A DNA stretch of 64,000 bases from Flavobacteriales bacterium. GTDB taxonomy: Bacteria; Bacteroidota; Bacteroidia; Flavobacteriales_D; Crocinitomicaceae. The notes under the pieces were generated by a model. That model searched no databases, had not been told where the DNA came from, and was given only the letters and a program-made list of their open reading frames with translations. The translations under genes and the position numbers were made by a program. Location: NCBI GenBank assembly GCA_947474675.1, contig CANJKA010000001.1, positions 1 through 64,000 of the forward strand. Direction: 5' to 3'. Positions within the stretch are counted from its first letter, which is position 1; each line of letters starts with the position of its first letter. This document shows, piece after piece, positions 1 to 8,410 of the stretch.

Positions 1-209
1 AAACCTATATCTATTCCTTCATTTATCAACACATAAAATGAATGACCTTCATCATTTTGCTTACCAAGTGTTTCAAGATTATACATCCAATTCAACATAT
101 AATCAATTTGATCAGGAGAAAGAATCTCTTTAAAAGTATCTGGCCAAGTTAATTTTGCAATTTCTTGGACCCGCAACAACTCCTTTTTTTCTAACTTTTC
201 AATTATCAT
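1..209 (-). CDS. GNAT family N-acetyltransferase, N-terminal part (cut by window edge)
   Basis: An open frame runs off the left edge on the minus strand and begins with ATG at 207-209. The visible ~69 residues contain KKELLRVQEIAKLTWPDTF, then ILSPDQIDYMLNWMY and SFYVLINEGIDIG. This is the usual N-terminal layout of GNAT acetyltransferases: beta1, the alpha1 W-P-x-T-F motif, the I/L-S-x-x-Q-I-x-Y-M-L helix, then the first strands of the acceptor side. The acetyl-CoA-binding loop lies outside the window, so the substrate cannot be guessed. No ATG lies further upstream in frame within about 45 bases, which fixes the start. There is no Shine-Dalgarno sequence, as is normal in this phylum. Confidence 0.75.
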   Translation of the reverse strand, partial: MIIEKLEKKELLRVQEIAKLTWPDTFKEILSPDQIDYMLNWMYNLETLGKQNDEGHSFYVLINEGIDIG

Positions 210-307
210 TTGAATAAAGTAACAATGATGAATGTGTAAAATTGGAATTATTTTTTTGAAAAATAGTACTAATTGTATCTTTTTTTAAATCGATTCTCAA
301 AATCCTT

Positions 308-336
308 CTCCTTTATCCTCCTCCAAAGGAGGAAAC
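308..336. repeat. Short inverted repeat at the 3' end of the peptidase gene
   Basis: CCTCC at about 316-320 and GGAGG at 328-332 form a short G/C hairpin just past the stop codon of the minus-strand peptidase gene. It lies in an otherwise A/T-only spacer shared with the GNAT gene. It could act as a weak terminator or be a short dispersed palindrome. No long U-tract follows on the minus strand. Confidence 0.3.
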
Positions 337-345
337 TAAAAACAA

Positions 346-2526
346 TTATTGCTTAACAAATGATACTTGAATCGATTTATCATCAATCATCAATCGAAGA
401 AAATACATGCCAGGTTTCAAATTAGAAACGTTGATTGACTCATCCATTTCTTGAGTCAAAGTAGAGATTTTACCATCAACCGTAATTAATTCAACTTGCT
501 GAATTGCATTTTTAGACGAATGTGAAATATGTAGCACCTCATTTGTTGGATTAGGATAAATGACCAAATCTACTGATTTAGCCACTTCATTCAAACTTAA
601 CCCTTGAGTAGTTAACGCTAATTGAACTGCAGCATAAGCATTCACTTTCCCCCAACCCCATCTATAACTTCCATCTACAGGAATAACACCTGTTTTACTA
701 TCTTCTCTGGCAGTTTCAATTAATATTTGTTTAACTTGAGCAGAAGTTAAGTTTGGATTCGCTTCTAGAATTAAAGTTACAACTCCAGTTGTCATTGGAG
801 AAGACATAGATGTTCCAGAAAAACGAGCAAAAGGATAAGTTCGACTATTAAAAACAACTGATGTTAGTAATGTATAACTATTATCGGTATACGAATTAAT
901 AGAAGAGCCAATACTTGAACCTGGAGCTGAAACATCTGGTTTAACTCGTTCATCTAAAGTAGGTCCATAACTAGAAAAGGAAGTAATTGCTCCTCCCAAC
1001 AAGGTCGTTCCTGAAGAGTTAAAATATTCAGATGCATGTGCAGCAACACTTATTACTTTTTCGGTACAAGCTGGTTCAGAAATCCCATAATTTACATCAC
1101 CAGCGATATATCCAGTGCCTAAAGAGGTGAAATCCAACCCCCAATTTCCGACATCATTTGTCAATTCAACAACATTCCAATAATGAACAGTTCCTGAAGT
1201 GGCTGTTGATTTCAAAACAATTCTCAAACTTACATTGGTACATTTTACTCGCAATCTCATTTGAGGTCTCCCGTTTAATAGATGAACATCATCAGCTGAA
1301 ATATTATAAAATATAGTATCAATACCTGTCACCATAAATGTATCTACATAATTTGGAGTTGAAGATGTAGAATACCAAGGAGTTTCATTTAATAAAACAT
1401 TACCAGAACTCAATACTTTTAATCCTGAAGTAAAAGCATTTCCAACTTCGCCCCACATGGATAAACTTTGCCCCCACATTGTTGGATAACCTGCATAAGG
1501 ATTAAAAGTAACACGGGATAGAATGGTATCGTTTGTAAATGACTTCTTAATATGAAAATTTACAGCTCCATTATTTCCTGCAGAACTACAAAAAACGACC
1601 CCTAAATCTGAATAATTATTCAAAGCTTGACTTAAAAGAGAGTTTCCGTCTAAAGTTCCAATGTGATGTAATCCCCAACTTTGATTAATGACCAAACGCT
1701 TACTCTCACTAATTGATTTTTGGTACATCCAAGAATAAGCATCTAAAACAGAAGCGTTATCTACTAAAAACGTTGTAAATAAATATTGAGCTTCATATCC
1801 TACACCTCTATAAACTGTACCAGCTCCTCCACCACCAGAAATTCCAGCTACGTGAGATCCATGAGTTGCATGACCATAAATATTTACTGTATCAGATTGT
1901 GCAGTAGCCAATTCAGCAGGAGTGTCATACTCTGTTCCATAAGCAAAACCAGTAGGAGTTGGACCAGAAGTTTTGTATTGATCCCAAGCTGCTAAAACTC
2001 TTGACGCGACCATTGCAGTATCGTAAAACATTGGATGAGAATAATCAAATCCCCAATCTGTAATACCTATTAAAACATTTTTGCCTGTATAACCTTGTGG
2101 GAAATTTATACCCAAATGAACAGAATCCGCCCGAACATCTTTTACTGCTTTGTCTAAATCAGGTCTCACTTTAGATGCTATTTCTAAATAGATAATTCCT
2201 GGAAAATTTAAAGCTGCATCTATATTACTAACCTGAATTTTTAATGAAACAATATCTTTAATTTGAGAACCAAAAAGAATACCGTTAACTTTTAAATTAG
2301 AAGAGTTAAAAGCTGGAACAACTTTACATAAAACAGAAAGATAATATTCACCTTGAATTTTGTAAATAGGATATTGCTTTTCTAGGTATTCATTGGGAAC
2401 ACCATTATTTTGTTTAAGGATTGATGTCAAAACAGACAAATCTCCCTTTGTATTGGCTGATAAAGAAGTTTGAGTAAAAGAGTAAAATGATCCAATAAAG
2501 ATCACAAGTAGTAGTGTTTTTAACAT
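346..2526 (-). CDS. Secreted subtilisin-like S8 serine peptidase with T9SS sorting domain
   Basis: A 726-residue secreted protease. An N-terminal signal peptide (about residues 1-20) is followed by a propeptide-like region to about 140. The S8 catalytic triad is readable: Asp157 in GITDWGFDYSHP, His222 in GHATHGSHVAG and Ser573 in SGTSMSSP. A long insert between about 330 and 480 separates His and Ser, where a PA-like or jelly-roll insertion is common in large subtilases. The C-terminus from about 650 has the T9SS type A pattern (VIYPNPTNE near 655, then GKISTL, LKPGMYFLRL and a short basic end). The protein is therefore exported by Sec, moved across the outer membrane by T9SS and trimmed or anchored by a PorU-type sortase; such a sortase is encoded at 33-39 kb. 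Monocistronic. Its natural substrate is unknown. Confidence 0.92.
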   Translation of the reverse strand: MLKTLLLVIFIGSFYSFTQTSLSANTKGDLSVLTSILKQNNGVPNEYLEKQYPIYKIQGEYYLSVLCKVVPAFNSSNLKVNGILFGSQIKDIVSLKIQVSNIDAALNFPGIIYLEIASKVRPDLDKAVKDVRADSVHLGINFPQGYTGKNVLIGITDWGFDYSHPMFYDTAMVASRVLAAWDQYKTSGPTPTGFAYGTEYDTPAELATAQSDTVNIYGHATHGSHVAGISGGGGAGTVYRGVGYEAQYLFTTFLVDNASVLDAYSWMYQKSISESKRLVINQSWGLHHIGTLDGNSLLSQALNNYSDLGVVFCSSAGNNGAVNFHIKKSFTNDTILSRVTFNPYAGYPTMWGQSLSMWGEVGNAFTSGLKVLSSGNVLLNETPWYSTSSTPNYVDTFMVTGIDTIFYNISADDVHLLNGRPQMRLRVKCTNVSLRIVLKSTATSGTVHYWNVVELTNDVGNWGLDFTSLGTGYIAGDVNYGISEPACTEKVISVAAHASEYFNSSGTTLLGGAITSFSSYGPTLDERVKPDVSAPGSSIGSSINSYTDNSYTLLTSVVFNSRTYPFARFSGTSMSSPMTTGVVTLILEANPNLTSAQVKQILIETAREDSKTGVIPVDGSYRWGWGKVNAYAAVQLALTTQGLSLNEVAKSVDLVIYPNPTNEVLHISHSSKNAIQQVELITVDGKISTLTQEMDESINVSNLKPGMYFLRLMIDDKSIQVSFVKQ

Positions 2527-2744
2527 TGTAGTATAGTTTTATAGGCGAAAGATACGAATTATTTATTGGATGATTTTATTAATGTTCCGTCAATAAATGA
2601 TAATCTAATAAGTAATGACAATATCAATTAGCTAATTATAAGATTTCAAACAATAAATAATCAGGCTATTTTTTTAATTAAATTGATATTTAACTGAATT
2701 AGGTTAATTTTATTCAAAATAATTCAAAGAAATCTATTTTTGTT

Positions 2745-3761
2745 ATGAACTCAATTTCAAAAAAAAAGAAATGTTATCCTATTTCTGATAATGTCAATAA
2801 ATATTTGAATAAATACGGTCGAAAAGTGGATTTGCCTTTATCTTATGATTATTTATTACAATATACCGAGTCATTTCCTGTTGGGAAAACTCTTTGGATT
2901 TCTGTCATGTATTCTTCTGAAATTTTTCAAGAAATTAATAAAGGCTTATGTTATGTCTATTCTTTATTGAAAACGGATGGTGATATTTCTGTAATTGAAC
3001 ATTTAAGAGTGGACAGTGTTGATTTTTGTTTATTTGGGAATTCAAATCCTTTTCGAATAAAAATCATAAATAACTTTAATGACAATTACGATTATTTCTA
3101 TGTCAAGAAAACTGATATTTCTCGAATTTTAGGATTAGAATTAGAAGATATTCTCTCACCTAATCGAATCAATTATTTTGTGGATGGAAATACATTAATA
3201 GAAGAGCATATTTCAGGAATTCCAGGAGATGATTTTATTTCTACTGAATTAAGTCATCCGAAAACAAATAAAACTCGATTAGCCAAAGAATTTATCAAAT
3301 TCAATGAGCGTTGTTTTTATACTTTATTAGGGGATATGAGATCCTATAACTATGTCGTCGAAATAACGCATGATTTTGATGATGTACAATATCGAATCCG
3401 AGCTATTGATTTTGATCAACAATGCTATGAGGGAGCAAAACGTATTTATTTACCTCAATTTTACAAAGAAAATAATAAATTAGTAAAACTTGTTACTGAT
3501 TTATTAAATCCTCAAACGATTAATCAATATCAAATTGAAGAGCGATCTAGAATTGCTAGAAGATTGAAACATTCGAGATATATTTTAAAAGATTTATTTG
3601 AAACTGTAGAAAGAGAAGAATTATCAACTTCTAAAAAAATAGACCAACTAAAAACAGCTTTATCAGCTCATCATAATGATCAACGATTTTTAAAATGTAC
3701 GACGATGGCAAGAGTCTTGAAACTTCATTTAATCACCTTAAGAAAGGTTGTCGTGAAATGA
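2745..3761 (+). CDS. Uncharacterised protein with kinase-like motifs
   Basis: A 338-residue soluble protein with no signal peptide or membrane segment; I do not recognise a named family. The middle resembles a divergent protein-kinase/aminoglycoside-kinase fold: YVKKTD near 119-124 (possible beta3 lysine), NTLIEEHISGIPGDDF at 149-164 (hinge-like, compare LVxEyIxGxp), GDMRSYNYVV at 196-205 (catalytic-loop-like G-D-x5-N) and AIDFDQQ at 220-226 (DFD/DFG-like metal site). The C-terminal third is helical and basic. The motif reading is inference from spacing and chemistry only. The gene stands alone. A TATTTTTG box lies only 2 bases before the ATG, too close to be its promoter if this start is right. 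Confidence 0.75.
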   Translation: MNSISKKKKCYPISDNVNKYLNKYGRKVDLPLSYDYLLQYTESFPVGKTLWISVMYSSEIFQEINKGLCYVYSLLKTDGDISVIEHLRVDSVDFCLFGNSNPFRIKIINNFNDNYDYFYVKKTDISRILGLELEDILSPNRINYFVDGNTLIEEHISGIPGDDFISTELSHPKTNKTRLAKEFIKFNERCFYTLLGDMRSYNYVVEITHDFDDVQYRIRAIDFDQQCYEGAKRIYLPQFYKENNKLVKLVTDLLNPQTINQYQIEERSRIARRLKHSRYILKDLFETVEREELSTSKKIDQLKTALSAHHNDQRFLKCTTMARVLKLHLITLRKVVVK

Positions 3762-4025
3762 TAAACTTGGCTATTTTCTCGAAGAAAAAGAATACTTTTA
3801 TTAGCTGTATAACTTTGTCCTAACAGACAATTAAAATAACGTTAAAATTTGAATGAAAATTCGCTTTAAAAAACAAAATTGTCCTATTTAAAATTAAATT
3901 AAAACACATAATAAACAACTAATAAACAAACAATTAAATCAATTTAAAAAACAATAAAACTTCAACTGAATTTTTCTAATTAGTCCCAAAATCATATTTC
4001 AAAGCTATGAATATTCCTACCTTTG

Positions 4026-4112
4026 TGGCAATAGTTATAGTTTATTAGTTAGGTACTTTATTTAGTAGTAAAGGTTAAAAAAGCTTTCCAATATACCGGA
4101 AAGCTTTTTTAA
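4026..4112 (+). ncRNA. Candidate small RNA between a -7 box and an intrinsic terminator
   Basis: A TACCTTTG element at 4018-4025 matches the Bacteroidota -7 consensus TAnnTTTG. About 50-60 bases later comes a near-ideal terminator. Between them there is no ATG and no open frame, so a transcript of about 80 nt would be non-coding. The -33 position shows only a weak TTTC-like match rather than TTTG, which lowers confidence. Alternatives: the hairpin terminates read-through from the gene at 2745-3761, or a constitutive attenuator lies ahead of pyruvate carboxylase. No known RNA family was recognised. Confidence 0.4.
4077..4110 (+). terminator. Rho-independent terminator
   Basis: AAAAAAGCTTTCC (4077-4089) pairs perfectly with GGAAAGCTTTTTT (4098-4110): a 13-bp stem with an 8-nt loop and flanking A and U tracts, so it can work in both directions. 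Confidence 0.85.
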
Positions 4113-4287
4113 TATAATATTGTCCCAAATCCAAACTTAAATTCTTATAATTATTCCTTCTTTTTAATCAAATAATCAAATTGATTGTCTAATTTTATAC
4201 ACAAAATAAACTCTACTAATTTTAGAAGAAAAAGTCGTTTTTAAATTTTATATTCTATTTAAACATTTTAATACAGTTGCAAAACCA

Positions 4288-7200
4288 ATGAAAACAGAGC
4301 AAAAAATCAATCAAATCAACAAACTATTAGTTGCTAATAGAGGAGAAATCGCCATCAGAGTATTTAGAGCCGCCAGTGAATTAAAAATCAAAACTGTTGC
4401 AATTTACACTTATGAAGACAGGTATTCTCTTCATAGATACAAAGCAGATGAGAGTTTTGGAATTGGTGACGAAAGTGAAGCTTTAAAGCCTTATTTAGAC
4501 ATTGAGGAAATTATAGTTGTAGCTAAAAAAAACAATGTTGATGCGATTCACCCTGGTTATGGTTTTTTATCTGAAAACGTTGAGTTTGCTAAAAGATGTG
4601 ATGAAGAAGGAATCATTTTCGTCGGACCTCGTCCTGATGTAATGGAAAAATTAGGAGATAAAGTTGCTGCTAAAATTCAAGCGAAATTGGTTGGTGTTCC
4701 TTTAATTCCTGATAGTCAAGTTTCTCTTACTTCTTCTGAAATTGCTTTATCTGAAGCAAAAAGAATTGGTTTTCCTGTAATGTTAAAAGCTGCTGCAGGC
4801 GGTGGTGGAAGAGGAATGCGTGTTGTTCGTGAAAAAAGCGAAGTTGTCAACGCTTACAATGAAGCAACCAATGAAGCACTAAAAGCTTTTGGCGATTCAA
4901 CGATGTTTATTGAAAAATTCATTGAAAATCCTAAACACATTGAAGTTCAAATTTTAGGTGATAATTATGGCAACATCGTTCATTTATATGAAAGAGATTG
5001 TTCTGTTCAAAGAAGGTTTCAAAAAGTAATTGAAATTGCTCCCTCAATACTAAAACAAGAAACGAAAAATAAATTATATAATTACGCAGTAAGCTTGGCT
5101 AAAAACGTCGGCTATAACAATGCTGGTACAGTTGAATTTTTAGTCGATCAGGAAGAAAATATTTATTTCATTGAGGTAAATCCTAGAATTCAGGTTGAAC
5201 ATACTATTACAGAAGAAATTACTGGAATTGATTTAGTTCGTTCGCAAATAATTATTGCTGCTGGACATCCATTGTCTCACAGTCAGATTTTTATATTACA
5301 ACAAGAAGATGTAAAATGTAACGGTTGGGCAATTCAATGTAGAATTACAACAGAAGATCCAGAGAATGATTTCAAACCAGATTTCGGGACAATTATCGCT
5401 TACAGAAATGCAGGTGGTTATGGAATTCGTTTAGATGAAGGAAGTTGTTATTCTGGTGTAAAAGTCTCTCCTTCGTTTGATTCAATGTTGGTGAAAGTTT
5501 CTGGGAGCGGAAGAACCTTAAAAGGAGCTGCTCAACGATTAAAAAGAACGTTGACTGAATTTAGAATTCGTGGCGTAAAAACCAACATTCCTTTCCTTAT
5601 TAATGTAATGGGAAATGAAGAATTCCAATCAGGTGCAATGAATGTTGGATTTATTCCAAATAACCCTCAATTATTATCTCCTAAATTTGGGGTCGATAAA
5701 GACAGAGGGACAAAATTATTAAAATATTTAGGAGAAGTAAAAGTAAACGGTCATCCGGATGTTAAAATTTACGACGCTGAAAAAACATTCAGAAAACCAA
5801 TTATACCGGCATACGACAAAGGTCTTATCTATCCAAAAGGAAGTAAAGACTTATTGGTTGAATTGGGAAGAGAAAAATTTATTCAATCCATTAAGGACGA
5901 GAAAAAAATATTATATACCGATACTACTTTAAGAGATGCACATCAATCCTTGTTTGCAACTCGATTGAGAAATAACGACATGTTAAAAGTGGTGGAAGGA
6001 TATGCGAAAAATTTCCCTGAATTGTTTTCATTGGAAGTATGGGGAGGTGCTACATTTGATGTGTGTATGCGTTTCTTACATGAAGATCCATGGGAACGTT
6101 TGAGATTAATCCGAAAAGCGGCTCCAAATGTTCTACTTCAAATGTTATTCAGAGGAAGTAATGCGGTAGGTTATGCGGCTTATCCTGATAATGTATTAGA
6201 AAAATTCATCATTAAAAGTGCTGAAAACGGAATAGATGTTTTTAGAATTTTCGATTCTTTGAACTGGTTGGAAGGAATGACACACAGTATCAAAATTGTA
6301 AATGAAAAAACAAACTCGTTAGCTGAAGCGTGTATTTGTTACACAGGTGATATCATGAATCCTGAAAGACAAAAATTCAACCTTCAATATTATGTTGATT
6401 TAGCGAAACAATTGGAAGATGCTGGAGCACACATGTTGGGAATAAAAGACATGGCTGGTTTATTAAAACCATACGCAGCAGAATTATTAGTGACTGAATT
6501 AAAAAAACACATTAATATTCCAATTCATTTACATACGCACGACACTTCTTCAATTCAGTCTTCTACTTATATGAAAGCGATTGAAGCTGGAGTTGACGTT
6601 GTGGATGTTGCATTGGCCTCTATGAGTGGTTTAACTTCTCAACCAAATTTCAATTCAATTGTAGCAGCATTTCAAGGTCACGAAAGAGACAATCCGCTTA
6701 ACTTAAAAAAGTTAAATGAATACTCAAATTATTTTGAAGTTGTTCGTGAATATTACTATCCATTTGAAAGTGAATTAAAAGCTGGTACGGCAGAAGTTTA
6801 TAACCACGAAATTCCAGGTGGACAATATTCAAACTTATTACCACAAGCTAGAGGTTTAGGTTTAGAAGATAAATTTGAATTAATCAAGGAAAATTATGTT
6901 GTCGTTAACGAAATGTTTGGTGATATTGTAAAAGTAACTCCTTCATCAAAAGTGGTTGGTGATATGGCGATGTTCATGACATCTAATAATTATTCAGAAG
7001 CTGATGTGATGGAAAAAGGAGATACCATTTCATTTCCTGATTCTGTAAAACAATTATTCAAAGGAGATTTAGGTCAACCATTTGGTGGATTTCCTAAGGA
7101 ACTTCAGAAAATCATTTTACAAGATATAAAACCGTATACAGAAAAACCAAATGCACATATTCAATCCATTGACTTTGACATTGAATTAACTAAATTCAGA

Positions 7201-7743
7201 GCAAAATACGATGAGAACGTAACTGAAGAAGATTTACTTTCTTACATTATGTATCCAAAGGTTTTTGATGAATTTTATAATTTCAAAAAACATTTTGGTT
7301 CAGTTGAATGTTTGCCTACTCCAGCTTTCTATTTTCCATTGAAACCGAACGAGGAAATAATGGTGAATTTGGAATCTGGAAAAAACTTGTTGATCCGTTT
7401 ACGTTATATGGGAGAACCAAATGATGAAGGTATGAGAGAAGTTTTCTTCCAAATCAATGGTCAAACAAGAAATGTATTGATCAAAGATAATTCTGCTAAA
7501 ATTCAAAAAATATCTAATGTAAAAGCTTCTGGACCAAATGAAGTTGGAGCACCACTTCAAGGGAAACTAGTTGAGATAAAAGTAAAAGAAGGAGATGTAA
7601 TTAAGAAAGGTCAACCTTTATTTGTCATTGAGGCGATGAAAATGGAATCAACAATAAACTCAAATGTTGATGGAGTTGTTAAAAAGATTTATCTTAAACT
7701 AAATACAATGGTAGAACAAGATGACTGCTTGTTATCTATTTAA
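4288..7743 (+). CDS. pyc: Pyruvate carboxylase
   Basis: A single-chain 1151-residue pyruvate carboxylase that makes oxaloacetate from pyruvate, bicarbonate and ATP (anaplerosis). Domain order is complete. Biotin carboxylase spans about 9-465, with KLLVANRGEIAIRV at the N-terminus and the ATP-grasp loop KAAAGGGGRGMRVV from 167. The carboxyltransferase TIM barrel spans about 537-815 with the metal-site motif DTTLRDAHQS starting at Asp545, GIKDMAGLL and HLHTHDT. A C-terminal carboxyltransferase extension follows, then a biotinyl domain from about 1080 with EAMKM, biotinylated on Lys1118. Length is normal for alpha4-type enzymes. It is monocistronic with a strong terminator behind it. The window also encodes a bicarbonate transporter (SbtA) near its right end, which could supply a substrate of this enzyme. 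Confidence 0.98.
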   Translation: MKTEQKINQINKLLVANRGEIAIRVFRAASELKIKTVAIYTYEDRYSLHRYKADESFGIGDESEALKPYLDIEEIIVVAKKNNVDAIHPGYGFLSENVEFAKRCDEEGIIFVGPRPDVMEKLGDKVAAKIQAKLVGVPLIPDSQVSLTSSEIALSEAKRIGFPVMLKAAAGGGGRGMRVVREKSEVVNAYNEATNEALKAFGDSTMFIEKFIENPKHIEVQILGDNYGNIVHLYERDCSVQRRFQKVIEIAPSILKQETKNKLYNYAVSLAKNVGYNNAGTVEFLVDQEENIYFIEVNPRIQVEHTITEEITGIDLVRSQIIIAAGHPLSHSQIFILQQEDVKCNGWAIQCRITTEDPENDFKPDFGTIIAYRNAGGYGIRLDEGSCYSGVKVSPSFDSMLVKVSGSGRTLKGAAQRLKRTLTEFRIRGVKTNIPFLINVMGNEEFQSGAMNVGFIPNNPQLLSPKFGVDKDRGTKLLKYLGEVKVNGHPDVKIYDAEKTFRKPIIPAYDKGLIYPKGSKDLLVELGREKFIQSIKDEKKILYTDTTLRDAHQSLFATRLRNNDMLKVVEGYAKNFPELFSLEVWGGATFDVCMRFLHEDPWERLRLIRKAAPNVLLQMLFRGSNAVGYAAYPDNVLEKFIIKSAENGIDVFRIFDSLNWLEGMTHSIKIVNEKTNSLAEACICYTGDIMNPERQKFNLQYYVDLAKQLEDAGAHMLGIKDMAGLLKPYAAELLVTELKKHINIPIHLHTHDTSSIQSSTYMKAIEAGVDVVDVALASMSGLTSQPNFNSIVAAFQGHERDNPLNLKKLNEYSNYFEVVREYYYPFESELKAGTAEVYNHEIPGGQYSNLLPQARGLGLEDKFELIKENYVVVNEMFGDIVKVTPSSKVVGDMAMFMTSNNYSEADVMEKGDTISFPDSVKQLFKGDLGQPFGGFPKELQKIILQDIKPYTEKPNAHIQSIDFDIELTKFRAKYDENVTEEDLLSYIMYPKVFDEFYNFKKHFGSVECLPTPAFYFPLKPNEEIMVNLESGKNLLIRLRYMGEPNDEGMREVFFQINGQTRNVLIKDNSAKIQKISNVKASGPNEVGAPLQGKLVEIKVKEGDVIKKGQPLFVIEAMKMESTINSNVDGVVKKIYLKLNTMVEQDDCLLSI

Positions 7744-7756
7744 AAAATTGTAATTT

Positions 7757-7796
7757 AAAAAAGGGGTAATATTAGAAATGATATTACCCCTTTTTT
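7757..7796. terminator. Rho-independent terminator of pyc
   Basis: A 16-bp perfect stem, AAAAAAGGGGTAATAT (7757-7772) with ATATTACCCCTTTTTT (7781-7796), has an 8-nt loop and starts 13 bases after the pyc stop codon. A/U tracts on both sides make it potentially bidirectional. Confidence 0.93.
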
Positions 7797-7880
7797 ACTC
7801 TCAAAATTTATAAGATATCAACAATCGAATCAGATATAAAATAAAATACATATATTAGAGGTAATTGATAAAAGAAAAAT

Positions 7881-8267
7881 ATGAATACTATCACAACTGA
7901 AGGAGTAAAGATTACTGTAACAACTCGTTTTCGAGCTGATTTATCTCAAGTAAATGAAAGTAGATTTTTTTTCAATTACCGCATTGAAATGGAAAATATG
8001 AAAGAAAGTCCTGTCCAATTAATTCACCGTGATTGGTATATTTTTGACTCTTTAAACGAGCCAAATACTGTTAGTGGTCAAGGAGTTATTGGAGAACAAC
8101 CCATTTTAAAGCCAGGACAAACGTATGCATATACGAGTGGCTGTGAATTAACTTCTGAACTAGGTAGAATGAGAGGTTTTTATACATTTCAGAATCAAAT
8201 ATCAGGAGAAATGCTTCAAATTTTGATACCCACTTTTGATTTGGTTTATCCTGCTAAATTGAATTAA
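7881..8267 (+). CDS. apaG: ApaG family protein
   Basis: A 128-residue single-domain protein of the ApaG family (immunoglobulin-like beta sandwich; named for Co2+/Mg2+ resistance, molecular role still unclear). Family-typical blocks are present: GVKITVTTRF near the start, FFNYRIEMEN, LIHRDWYIFDS, VSGQGVIGEQPILKPGQ, YTSGCEL and MRGFYTF. Full length with a normal end. Solitary gene, about 140 bases after pyc and followed by an inverted repeat. Confidence 0.95.
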   Translation: MNTITTEGVKITVTTRFRADLSQVNESRFFFNYRIEMENMKESPVQLIHRDWYIFDSLNEPNTVSGQGVIGEQPILKPGQTYAYTSGCELTSELGRMRGFYTFQNQISGEMLQILIPTFDLVYPAKLN

Positions 8268-8269
8268 AT

Positions 8270-8350
8270 TTTTTAGAAATTAGATTTATGGACAATAGAT
8301 ATTAGACTGATGAATATCTTTAAATTTGTCTATTGTCTAACTTCTAAAAA
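8270..8350. repeat. Nested inverted repeat built from ATTAGA/GACAATAGA words
   Basis: Two stems are nested: TTTTTAGAA (8270-8278) with TTCTAAAAA (8342-8350), and GACAATAGA (8291-8299) with TCTATTGTC (8329-8337). ATATT/ATATC words sit at the centre. The element fills the spacer between apaG and the DUF4403 gene. It could terminate apaG or be a dispersed palindromic intergenic element; its repetitive vocabulary favours the latter. Confidence 0.6.
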
Positions 8351-8385
8351 TCTAGTGTCTTTAAAATAAATCAATCTTTTATATC

Positions 8386-8393
8386 TACATTTG
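8386..8393 (+). promoter_or_regulatory. -7 box of the DUF4403 lipoprotein gene
   Basis: TACATTTG matches TAnnTTTG exactly. Transcription would begin near 8399, which places the ATG at 8402 almost on the start site and favours the ATG at 8411. No TTTG is present at the expected -33 position. Confidence 0.5.
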
Positions 8394-8410
8394 CACCTCA
8401 AATGTATCGT

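Larger units (their letters stand above)
3762..4287. other. 526-base gene-free region before pyruvate carboxylase
   Basis: The stretch is very A/T-rich and has no credible open frame. It holds a TACCTTTG -7 box at 4018-4025 and a strong intrinsic terminator at 4077-4110, which together outline a possible small RNA (listed separately). The remainder (about 3780-4010 and 4115-4287) shows no structure I can support beyond A/T tracts. The pyruvate carboxylase promoter must lie in 4115-4287, but no clear TAnnTTTG box was found there. Confidence 0.6.
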
